DNA of 64,000 bases from positions 310,001 through 374,000 of the forward strand of contig JAWZYV010001807.1 in the NCBI GenBank assembly GCA_038373885.1, written 5' to 3'. A model generated the notes under the pieces. It searched no databases. It worked only from the letters and a program-made list of their open reading frames with translations, and was not told the DNA's origin. Source of the stretch: Cheiracanthium punctorium (taxonomy: Eukaryota > Arthropoda > Arachnida > Araneae > Cheiracanthiidae). A program made the translations under genes and the position numbers. Below are positions 54,639 through 64,000 of this stretch, in pieces. The stretch's first letter is position 1. Each line of letters opens with the position of its first letter.

Positions 54639-56257
54639 ATAAAATGAAATAAATTTTATATAGAGAAAAAAAAATGAAAAGCATTGCAGTTAAATGTGCG
54701 AAAAAATTAATTAAAACGCCTTTCACTTTAATTGACACTATGATAATAAGTCGAGGCTGATTCAACTGCAATAGCGTTTAAATAACTCGGTGTTCAATCA
54801 GGTTTTAGGTCATCTAAAATCTCTGACAAAACAAAAATCAACGGGGAAATACTGTATCTTAGAAGGTGTCTAAAAGAAGGAGCCTATGAAGTTTTGTGGC
54901 GGAATGGAGCAGCTGGGTGTAGTCAAGAGCCTATGGAAGGAAGGAAAGTTTCAGACTGAAGACGCTGAAATTACAAACAACACCTCAACTAGCATAAGCT
55001 CAAGGTGGAAGGCTCGAAGCGCATGCTCCAGGCGACGTAGAGGGAACGAAGTCAAGTCATTGCAACGCCTCGCCTTGCTTTTCCCGAATGGTTGTCGTGG
55101 GGAGATTCAGTATTTGTCTCATTCGAGAAAAAATTGGGAAAGCATTACAATTCTGACAATCGATTCGATCAAATTTTTACATAAAAATATTTTTTTTTTA
55201 ATTTTTCATTGGGCATTAAAAACCGACTTGCAATACAAATAACGTCAGCAAAACTGGAAACTAAGAAATTCAAAATAATTTCCATAATTCCCGCTACTTT
55301 GTGAGAGAGAGCGCAGCTCCCCAAAACCAACCGACTTCTATGTTGCTAGTCGCAACGGCAATAAGAGTTGGATTTACAGAACAAGAATTTGAAAACAGCG
55401 GGACAGTGTTATGTTACTGACGCAAAATTGGAACATTTGGGTTAGGCGGTTGAATAGCTACGAATATGGTAGATGGGTCAGTGTTAAATTTAAAAATAGT
55501 TCTTACTAAATCGATTCGATTACTTTAACGGAATAAGCATAAGTTATTTCCATGGTAGGAGCATCTATATTCATCATATCGGAATAACTGTGTTACTGCG
55601 CAGATATTATGGCGATCAAATAGTTCATCTAAGAATTTCTTGGCAATCAATATTTTTGGAATATTTACGAAGCGGAATCATAAATATACTTTTCAACTTG
55701 CTATCAAGTAAGCTGAAAAATATGCATGACACTGAACAGGGTTGATATCTAAAGAGTGAAGATCCAGTATTCTGGCTTACCGCTCGGCTGTCCATCTAAC
55801 GGAGTTTCGGAAAGTCTCTCCAGATGTAAAGTGAATACACTAAATAGATGTTCTGGATAGCACTTTGAGACCAATAAGCTATTTTGTTACTGTAGAGCCA
55901 TGGAGGTTTTAAATATTTAAACGGAAAATTTAACATCGAATTGTTATTATTTTTAGACTTGTAGACACATGATCTTTTAAATTTTTAGCTTTGCAATGGT
56001 AACATAAGCTTATGAATTTTAAAAATAGAAAGATGGTTCAATGTTACGATAATTTAGATTAAAGTACAATATATACCGTGTTAATAAATATTTATTATAC
56101 GTTAATGAATATTAAATTAAAAATGTTTTCTATACAGCAGATCCCTTATAGCACGTTATATATGTTTCATATCATATAAGCCTGTGTTTTACGAGTTGCT
56201 ATAGAAATACATAAGCCACATTGTTACTACTGAAATGCAATGATATGTGTTATACTA
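54639..56257. other. Unassigned stretch
   Basis: Includes a 118-codon plus frame at 54886-55242 with a basic middle (SRWKARSACSRRRRGNEV) but no recognisable family. It looks like chance or an old repeat. No element ends seen. Confidence 0.35.
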
Positions 56258-58123
56258 CAGAAGCACAACCTATGGCCAGCGGGCCAATTTTGGACCGCGG
56301 CGCCTGTTTCATTGGCCCAACATCACCATAATGTTGCCCTAAAAGATAAATTGTGTATAATGTTTTTCTTTTCCTTTCTCTCGACACTCCGGTTTTTACT
56401 CAGAAGTCCTTTCCTGTTTTAGGTTGACGTCACTAAGTTCACCAAAATAAGTGGGAGAGAGGCATCCTTTGGAAGTATATTTATATAAAGTATATTTGAA
56501 AGTATCCTTTAGAAGTATTTGTTTTGTGAACTAACCTTTTCTTTGATGAATCTCAACAAATCAGACTAAGAACAGACTGACTGACCTAACCATAAATATA
56601 CTGTCACATCCGTCAAATAAATTGTTGATGCTTAACTTTTTCAGATTTTTTGAGTGTAATTAATCTGCAAATTGATTCGGCAATCTGTGAAATAATTATA
56701 TATGTGTAGATGGTGAAGTAAAAAGAATGGGTGGTTTGGAGTGGATATTACTTCTTTTTTGGCCTTTAGAAATTTTAAAGTCAATACTTAATTTAGGTAG
56801 GTTACATAAGTTAACCTCTTTTTTTTTTAATCGTAAGTGGTAGTACAAATCCGCAATAATCCCAAAATCCTACCTTGCAGGAATAATCCTTCAACCTATA
56901 ATTGCTACAAGAAAATACAATTTTCCTATTTAAAGGTACCTGAAACAAAATATAACTCCAGGCTCAAATAAAGAGACAAATTTTAAAACATTTTCTTTAA
57001 TTATTATTTAACTTCCAAACATATATCTTATACAATTTCCTTTTCTTTACACATTTATAAATGATAACTGTGACATTATTTGTTTTTTTGTGAATATTCA
57101 ATAAGATTAACATTAAATACCTATATCGCGGTGAGAACGGTGATTAGATACATAGGGGAGAGCGGGGAGATATAGTGCGTTCCAAATTTAAATACAAATC
57201 AATACAAGATTCTTTTACCTTTTTTTGCTGATGCACTGGTTGGGCATTTTTTATGCTTGATGGCTCGTGACATCTAGGTTGGGCGACACACATTAATTTT
57301 TCAGCAGTTGAAGCCTTCCGCACCGATTCATCTCTATCGGCAGTCGTCAGCTGGATTCCACGGCGATCCTTCCTAGGACCGCGGCCACAATAATTGAACT
57401 TTCAAATAAAATTTGTGGTTCACTTAGGACTTTTTTGCACACTCACTCAACAACCATCACTTTACGTCCGTCTGCTCTGGATTTCATCTCACTCTCCTCT
57501 CCTCTACTCAGACTCTTCTTGGGCCTCTTTTCGTTCCTTTTTTTCGCCAACCAATCCGGGATTCATTTTGTTCACGCCCCCGTTACATGCATAATTTTCT
57601 GTTTCTCCATTTCTGTGATTGGTTCTCTTTCCTTATTTTATACTTCTCCTGACCTACGTCTTTCTGCGTAATATTGGCCATCTGAGACAGTCTACTATAA
57701 ATTTCTCTAATTTATTATGGGGCAATTTTGACTGTCCCCTCGTGACACACTTGGCACCACTATGTCTGAGTATCGTAAATTAGCTGCCCACTATAAATTT
57801 CTTTAATTTATTATGGGGCAATTTTGACTTTCCCCTAGTGACACATCTGGCACCACTATGTCTGCATATTGTCAATCTTCTTCGTGTGCGGGCACCCCTT
57901 TTGCACTACAGATGGCATCTAACTTAGTTTATAAATAATAATATATATACGGGATTGTTTTTGTATGTTTTCGTCTAAATAGTCTAGTTTTTTTTTATTC
58001 ATACCATGTACTGCCTTCCCTCCCCCCCCCCAAAAAAAAAACATATGCATTGCTGCATTGGCCCTAGGTAAGGTACCTTTTTGTTATTTTTGCTCCTTGG
58101 ATGAAAAAGGTTGTGTACCTCTG
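56258..58123. mobile_element. Possible hAT-type terminal pair
   Basis: CAGAAGCACAACCTATGGCC at the left and GGTTGTGTACCTCTG at the right are imperfect inverted ends, the left followed by the GC-rich GCGGGCCAATTTTGGACCGCGG typical of one hAT group. A convincing 8-bp duplication is not seen (GTGTTATA near the left, GTGTTACA at the right, offset). The two ends may belong to different elements. Confidence 0.3.
57694..57880. repeat. 96-bp direct tandem duplication
   Basis: ACTATAAATTTCT-TAATTTA through GGGGCAATTTTGACT, CCCCT-GTGACACA and GGCACCACTATGTCTG occurs at 57694 and 57790. The GTGACACA...TGGCACCAC sequence is reminiscent of an LTR/primer-binding junction, but no paired LTR was found. Confidence 0.7.
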
Positions 58124-58559
58124 TGTTACAGGAGCCACTTTTATCATCTTATACGAACACCGCCACAGTTCTTCAGCCTTATTATAAGAATGCGTCTTGT
58201 ATGAACCCGCGTTATACTACTGAATTAATTATTTTTCAGTGGGGCCTTACAACTAACAGAAAGCTAAGTAATCCTATGGTAATATATCTTGCATTAGTTT
58301 CAATAGAAGATACTACATGAGAATTCTTTTCTTTTCTTCTCCGTTTTTTTTACTTGAAGAAGGTATGACAAATTTCGATGTAATTAGAACCTAAGTCAAT
58401 GACATTCTGATGCTTATTTCTGTAAAAAGGTTTTTAAATTTTCCATGCATTACTTTCTCTGCAGCGTATTCTGTTTAAGCTTTAGTGCTATATAACAAGA
58501 ACACTTAACAAAAAAAAAAAAAAGGAATTGGTATTAAAATGTAAACTTAATTTAAAACT

Positions 58560-58690
58560 CTGTAAAATAACATATATATGAAAGGTACTTAGCAATGCCA
58601 TGGTGTCTAGTGGTGCAAAATGTCCACCCTTCTTCAATTGCTATAAAATTCCACAATCTACATAGACAGAGAAGTTAGAACTGCTAAGGA
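58560..58690 (-). repeat. Dispersed repeat, relative of the hammerhead-like copy
   Basis: ATATGAAAGGTACTTAGCAATG and CCCTTCTTCAATTGC match the order of landmarks in 44510-44580, but the stem II and GAAA positions have diverged (GGTG...CACC with TAGAC), so any ribozyme would be inactive. Confidence 0.45.
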
Positions 58691-58883
58691 ACTAAGAAGA
58701 AGAACAAGAGGGACGTTTCGTACCAGTCGAAATAATATATTGATAAGTATGTTTTTATGTGCGTTATTTTACACTTTAACGCATTTTTTAGTACTATTAA
58801 ACAGTTTTTATTTTATTTTTTATTTTAAGATGAACGTAACTTAAATATGTACTTTAAACAACTATTTTCCCCATGCATTAACG

Positions 58884-59205
58884 CAGTGTTTCTCAACCTG
58901 AGGGACGCGCCCCCCAACGGGCTGCAGAGCGATTGCGAGGGGGGGGCTAGAAAAACCCAAAGAAGTAGTGATGCATGTTTTTAAAAAATCAACTTATTTA
59001 TTCTCACTTTTATTCATAAATATAACTATTTTCGCTTAAAATGTTCATTCAAACTTTACTGATAACATCATTTTGTAGAAAATTCTACTAAATGTTCATT
59101 GCTGAAGATTAAAAAACTGAATGGATGCTAGAAAATGTGAGCGGGAGGGGGCACCTTAAGTTAGCCTTTGTGGGGAGCGCGACGTTAAAAGGTTGAGAAC
59201 CGATG
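58884..59205. mobile_element. hAT-type element (322 bp)
   Basis: Left end CAGTGTTTCTCAACCTGAGG, right end GGTTGAGAACCGATG. The flanks CATTAACG and CATAAACG differ at one of eight positions. The subterminal G/C blocks are typical of hAT MITEs. No coding. Confidence 0.75.
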
Positions 59206-59249
59206 CATAAACGTTCTGAAAAAGGTTTATGTTCTCAATCTCACAGAAT

Positions 59250-59535
59250 ACATGAAGATCAGTGATGTAATTATTAGCACATTATGCTGCCGTGACAGGG
59301 GTTAGGGTTTTGATTTCCGGACTGGACGAGGTTGTTTCAGCCTTTCATCTTTTGAGTGGGTCCATAAAATGAGGACAAAGCTTGCTTGAAAACTATGCAC
59401 TGGGGCTTCACGTCAGACGGGTTATTTGGCTGGGGCATGTGCTTCCATAACCATGGTCGCGAAGGCGTGGATGTACACCGCAGGCCTTGGCCCAACGTGG
59501 GCTGCTGCGCTACTGTTTAGCTTTAGTCGAATATG
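59250..59535 (+). mobile_element. tRNA-derived SINE
   Basis: A B-box-like GGTTTTGATTTCCGG (59306-59320) is followed by CATCTTTTGAGTGGGTCCAT plus AAAATGAGGAC, a form of the GTGGGTC-ATAAAATGAGTACC core seen in arthropod and cephalopod tRNA-SINEs. Then come GCTTGCTTGAAAACTA, CTGGGGCTTC, GGGGCATGTGCTTCC and a GTGGGCTGCTGCGCTAC end. The A box is decayed. No poly-A tail or target duplication is clear. Confidence 0.6.
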
Positions 59536-59597
59536 CAGGAGGTACTTAATCCTCAACTTTAAGTGAAAAACCATTTATTTTAATTCCTTCAATTTAA

Positions 59598-60129
59598 CCC
59601 TTTGAGGCGCAACCCTTTCCCAATGCTGAAAAAAAGGGCAGCCGTTGCCATCGCTCGACTTAACTACCAGCAAGATGGCGGACGACCGAAACGTTCATCG
59701 CGTGCCACAGTTCTAGAGACCCTTTTTTGACGACAGCTAGCTGTGCCCCGGCATAGCCGGCACGCGAGAACTGTGCCCCGGCAGAACTGTGGCACGCGAT
59801 GAACGTTTCGATCGTCCACCATCTTGCTGGTAGTTAAGTCGAGCGATGACAACAGATGCCCTTTTTTTAGCATTGGGCAATCTATCCAGCTGTTCTCGCA
59901 TTCTTCCATTTTTAAGCAGATGTCAGTGCTGTTAAAAATAATCGTGACCATTTTTTTACGGGAAATGACGCGCTAAAAAGTAAAGGATTCTCGTGGAGCT
60001 ATGATAGAAATCAAATCTATTATACAGAAATCAAATAGATATAGAAATCAAATCTATTCTTCGTGACTGGCAACAGTCAAAACGTTAGAGTTTGGTGTTC
60101 CCAGAGCGGGAACACTGCGCGTTAAAGGG
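59598..60129 (+). mobile_element. piggyBac-like foldback MITE, copy O (best full-length)
   Basis: 532 bp with intact TTAA at 59594-59597 and 60130-60133 and well-preserved ends (CCCTTTGAGGCGCAACCC and TGCGCGTTAAAGGG). Both foldback arms are present, with an unusual GCCCCGGCA-containing apex. The GTGTTCCC/GGGAACAC inverted repeat is intact. A local triplication of TAGAAATCAAATCTAT lies at 60004-60056. Confidence 0.95.
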
Positions 60130-60199
60130 TTAACTCTCAGCTACTAGAGGTTTAATCATGGACTTTTCAAAAATCTTGATGTCTTTTACACTCGAAAGT

Positions 60200-60460
60200 T
60201 AAAACGAGAGTCGTTCAGTGCGCAAAGCTTGTCAATATTTTATTCCGATAAGAAAAATCGGAAAATGGTTTTAAATCCACTTATTCGAGTGCAAAATAAA
60301 GTATTTCTACATTTTCAAAGTAGAGGACTAATCAAAATTCAAGAATAATAGAACGCAGATGGCATGGATTCAGAGAAGGATTTCAACTTCGTTCGTCTAG
60401 AAATCCGATCATATAACTCTGGATTTTGGGATACGCGTGAATAGTAGAAAATTTTATCAT
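60200..60460. repeat. Paralogous block S1, copy 2
   Basis: Second copy of the S1 block, beginning about 70 bp after MITE copy O. Confidence 0.6.
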
Positions 60461-61280
60461 GTGTTATGTATTGTTATGAAAATCTGATACTCTGTGTATG
60501 TTCAATAGTCCAACAAGTTCGAAAACGTGAAAATAGCACTTTAGTCGAAGAAACAAAGCACTCTATCTCACAACATATACGGCATTTTTAACACATGCTG
60601 CAGCGGATCATTAAAATATTACAGCAATAAGACTTTTTAAGCGACAACATCAATTGTATAGCTCTGCTCTCAGTATCTGCATTCTGTAACACATTCACTC
60701 GACAGTGAAAGCGATTCCTTATTTATGGTTTCCAAATGGACACCATAAATATACACAAAGTAATAAATTATATTACACAAACTAATATACACAATACTTT
60801 GTGTATTATAATATACACAAAGTAATTAATAGCACGACACAAAGCACGTTATATATATATATATATATATTGTGCTTTAATCCCTATATTATCATAGCAA
60901 ATCTTCTAAAAGAAAAAAAAAACATTATTTAGATTTAAAATTCCTAACCTAATGTTGCTATTACATTACTTTATTATCATGATCGTTTCTAAGAAGAAAA
61001 ATTCATGCAAAATATGAAATACAGAATCTAAGTAATTTAAATCCCCCATAACTCACCCAAAAAATGCTTTATTGAATTTGTTTAATTTTCCTGCCTTTTT
61101 AGTTGTCATAATACGATTAGGAAAGCCCTGTGTATGTTGTTTTCCTTATTATTTTAAATAACTTTTTATCTGTTGTATTTGTTTATTTCGTGTATTTGAA
61201 CTTAATATTTACAGGCTAGCGAGCGTCCAGATTTGGCTAACCCTGCAAAAGTGTTTTAAGAAAGAAAAACCGCTCATAAA
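60461..61280. other. AT-rich spacer with microsatellite and weak S2 similarity
   Basis: Includes (AT)n at 60850-60870 and near-repeats of ATACACAAAGTAAT (60755-60825). The stretch 60890-61090 keeps order with block S2 (AAATCTTCTA, AAATTCCTAACCTAATGTTGC, CCCCCATAACTCA). Confidence 0.45.
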
Positions 61281-61563
61281 ATCTTTAACGCGCAGCCATA
61301 TTCGTATCTATATAGAAGAAATTTATATATAGCGCTTAAACCCGTAAAAGTACACCGCACAGCCGGCTGTGTCAAAAAAAAGGACTTTAGGTCTGTGGTG
61401 CGCGATGGACGATTTGATCAACCGCTATATTGCTATTAGTTAACTCGAGAGGTGGTAACATGTACTTTTCGGCTTGGGACCCTTTAACCATATTTATTGC
61501 GACTAGCAGTTGTAAGCGCTGGAGAAAATTGGTTCCACGGAGCGACCACCGCGCGTTAAAGGG
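61281..61563. mobile_element. Diverged piggyBac-like MITE, copy P
   Basis: A strongly diverged relative: the left side starts CTTTAACGCGCAG and the right side ends CGCGCGTTAAAGGG before TTAA (61564-61567), so both termini are of the asymmetric type. The centre keeps CACAGCCGGCTGTGTCAAAA, AGGTCTGTGGTGCGCGATGG and a decayed CCGCTATATTGCT arm. It appears older than the other copies. Confidence 0.7.
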
Positions 61564-61829
61564 TTAAATTTTTTTGAATTTTTCGGTTATAAAATTCATT
61601 AGTTAACTGGAGTACATTATCGCCTCATTAATGCAAATCAAACATAAAAACTAAAAAAAAAAACTCTCTCTACTTTGCATATAATACGCATAAAATAAAA
61701 ATATGAAAAGCGTTAATCAGAAGCAACATAGTCCTAATTTTAAAATTATTAATTTCTTGTGCTAATTGCAGAAGGAAACAACGAAAAAGAACTCAGCTCA
61801 TTCCTGAGCAATTACTGTGGCACACGCGG

Positions 61830-62060
61830 TGAGGAGATTTTATTCCAATAAAAGTTCTCGAAATGAGTTGAAATTCCATTTATTCGGGCGTGAAATACAT
61901 TTTCTACGAGAACTTCAAAGTATACGGCTAATCAAAATTCAAGAATAATGGGAGAGAGGGCAGACGGAATGGATTTGAAGAAGGCATTCAGCTTCGTGCT
62001 TATGGAAATCGGGTCGTATTTGGGATCACGTGATAATGCGAGGAAAAAGTAATACATTTT
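61830..62060. repeat. Paralogous block S1, copy 3
   Basis: Third copy of the S1 block, most similar to copy 2 in the CTTCAAAGTA-A-GGCTAAT stretch that copy 1 lacks. Confidence 0.6.
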
Positions 62061-62339
62061 AATACTTTGGATGCGAAAATTGTATTGCATTGAAATGGTC
62101 TTTTTCGGCTTTCGGAGGGAAATGGCAGAAATGTTATGCTGTGAAGAGAATCGATAATCATTGGAGAGATTTTTGTGTTTGAACAAAGTTTTGATTTCTA
62201 ATACTTTGCCAGATTATATAGAATTAGCGCACAAATAAACTACCGGATTTTAAATATTTATATTTTTATTCTTACGCCACCCTTAGGAAAACAATTATCG
62301 AGAAATTTTCTTCATGCCCTCGGGGACATTCGTTTTGTA

Positions 62340-63711
62340 ATAGAGTTTCTAGTATTTCAGAATTGCGGGGAGCTATTGGACAAATGAAATGTAAAGAATG
62401 TCCAGGTCCAGACAATATCCATACCGAGTTTTTAAAGAATTTTGGCGAAAACATCCTGAATGTCCTCCTGAAGCTTTATAATAAGAGCTTGAACTCGACT
62501 GTTCCAGCTATCTGGAAAAAGGCCATTTCAATCCCAATTCTTCAAAAGAACAAATTACAGCAGGATTTGGACAGCTAAAGACCTATTGCTTTAATTTGTG
62601 TGTTATCAAAGATAATGGAGAGAATGATTGTTTCTCGTTTTAAGTGGTACTTAGAAACCAATGGCTTGATATCTTCCAAACAAGCGGGATTTAGAAATTA
62701 CCATTCTACAAGCCGACAGAATGGTCGTCGTATTCTTAAGCCAGTCAATTAAAGATGCACTTGAAGAACGAAATTCGGTGCTGGCTGTTTACGTAGATTT
62801 CCAAGCTGCATATGATAATGTTTGGAGGTTGAAGACTGTTCAAAAGCTCCAGACATTAGGCGTTGGCGGGAAAATGTTCCTTTGGATAAAAAAATTTTTG
62901 ACCCAACGTTTCCATGCTACTCGTTATGGTACCAGCACTTCAAAATATGAACAAGTTGAGACGAGTTTGCTCAGGGCACAGTTATTAGCCCTATTCTCTT
63001 TAACATTTTCATTTCTTGTAATCAGATGGGCTAATGAACACTGCCCTTTTTGCCGATGATCTTGTCGTATGGGCCAAAGCCAGAAAAAAGGATCAAGATG
63101 GTTTAAACCGAATCTTAAACTTTGCGCTCCAGAGACTAGAGGAGTGGTGTTCTGCTAACAATATGAGAGTTAAAGAGGGGAAGACTACCTGTCAGTTTTT
63201 CTCTCTTAACAGACAACACTTTACTCCTAGACTAATGTATAACAAGTCGGTTTTACACCATACGGATGGTGCCACCTGTCTTGGCTGTATTATTGACAAG
63301 TTCTTAAGCTGGAGAAAGCATGCAGAGCATGTCGTTGCTGAGGCTGAGCGTAGGTTATCTATCCTTAAACGCTTAGCAGGTGTTAAATGGGGATGTGGTA
63401 GAGAGACTCTCAACTTGACGTGTAAAATGTATATTCTACCGATACTAAATTATTGTTGTGAGATATTGATCTCGGCTACGATAGATGTGATACAACGTCT
63501 AGAGGTACTCCAAAAACAGATATTGCGCATTATAACTGGAGCTGTTAAAACGACTCCCATTTTGGCAATGCAGCTGATATCGGCAAACCAACTTATGACA
63601 AACCTTATTCAGAGAAATGCTTTCATCCTTTTCCCGAGACTTAATCGACTGCCAAGTAATACTCATTGGAGGAACTATGATTATAATAGACAACGAAATT
63701 TGAAGACATAA
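62340..63711 (+). pseudogene. LINE reverse transcriptase (I/jockey-like), broken
   Basis: Non-LTR retrotransposon reverse transcriptase in fragments. Landmarks: ISELRGAIGQMKCKECPGPD (CPGPD near 62399-62413), RPIALICVLSKIMERMI, SSKQAGFRNYHSTSRQ, LAVYVDFQAAYDNVWR (catalytic Asp), QGTVISPILFNIFIS, ALFADDLVVWAK (FADD active site at 63049-63060), CLGCIIDKFLSW and RIITGAVKTTPILAMQ (thumb). Breaks: TAA at 62576-62578, frame changes near 62720, 62962 and 63030, and TAA at 63709-63711. The endonuclease half is absent, so it is 5-prime truncated, as is usual for LINE insertions. FADD in place of YADD is common in arthropod relatives. It cannot encode an active enzyme. Confidence 0.9.
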
Positions 63712-64000
63712 AATGGTTTCCTGCAGTGTGTCTCTCACCTAGAACGATACAACCATGCAAGAACACTGAAACCGGCACTTCTGTTTTTGCCAAATCCTTT
63801 GGATTATAGCTTCCTAGATGTGCGGTTGGTCCTGGAAATGAAAGTAGATAAGAAGGAAATCAGTCCAGAGCAAATAAGATATTGCTTTGGAAACAATTAA
63901 GAAACGTTTTCCGGCTAAGGAATGGATACATGTATACACGGATGGCACGGATGGCTGGGGCTTACTCCACACATTTTGATGGAGAACTGAAAGCCATTCA
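63712..64000 (+). pseudogene. LINE connection and RNase H domain, partial
   Basis: Downstream of the last stop the frame continues (CVSHLERYNHARTLKPALLF), then shifts near 63890 into AKEWIHVYTDG, the first RNase H motif (catalytic Asp). After another shift near 63975 it reads HFDGELKAI, the motif with the second catalytic residue (Glu). The element runs off the window. An RNase H domain after the reverse transcriptase separates this from most jockey elements and favours an I/LOA-type or related spider lineage. Confidence 0.75.

Noticed and set aside
1..64000. Bacterial-type operons, rRNA genes, phage or prophage, telomere repeats
   Set aside because: No ribosomal RNA sequence, no Shine-Dalgarno-linked gene runs, no phage-type genes and no long telomeric (TTAGG) arrays were found.

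Overview
This window is AT-rich, intron- or intergenic-like eukaryotic DNA, most likely from an arthropod and probably an arachnid (spider). The reasons are the lack of operon-like coding, the many short low-complexity tracts, a LINE whose reverse transcriptase resembles the jockey/I-like elements abundant in spider genomes, a tRNA-derived SINE of a type I associate with spiders, and arthropod-style Helitrons. Species assignment is inference; the sequence alone does not settle it.

Genes are sparse. The only convincing host-type open reading frame is 8299-8871 (+), an unrecognised 190-residue protein with an N-terminal membrane segment and a basic, cysteine-rich C-terminus. All other recognisable coding sequence belongs to broken mobile elements: a pogo/Tigger transposase tail (748-954, -), an endonuclease (EEP) fragment (12040-12327, +), an uncharacterised element-associated protein (47360-48012, +), a mariner transposase with an internal deletion (49975-50395, -), and a LINE reverse transcriptase plus RNase H (62340-64000, +, leaving the window).

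Most of the window is a record of transposition. Sixteen complete or partial copies of one foldback MITE with TTAA target sites (piggyBac-like) cover about 9 percent of it. Seven hAT-type non-autonomous elements have both ends present, five of them with perfect 8-bp target duplications (1007-1950, 10644-11142, 32425-32810, 43039-43191, 43376-44316). Helitrons lie head-to-tail at 14095-18137 and nested at 40258-43313. A Helentron-like element (10247-12470) keeps part of its endonuclease. A further unclassified family, with a terminal hairpin and 160-175-bp internal tandem repeats, lies at 24585-26535, 27110-27520 and 30495-31230.

Under these insertions is an older layer of diverged, paralogous non-coding blocks (2240-2750 with 3580-4520; 21070-21440 with 26575-26960; 36690-37320 with 46350-46960; 37370-37700 with 39570-39960; 53690-53990 with 60200-60460 and 61830-62060). 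These suggest ancient segmental duplication or very old large repeats. Two of the blocks lie next to short exon-like frames with splice-acceptor-like sequence, but no multi-exon gene can be assembled with confidence.
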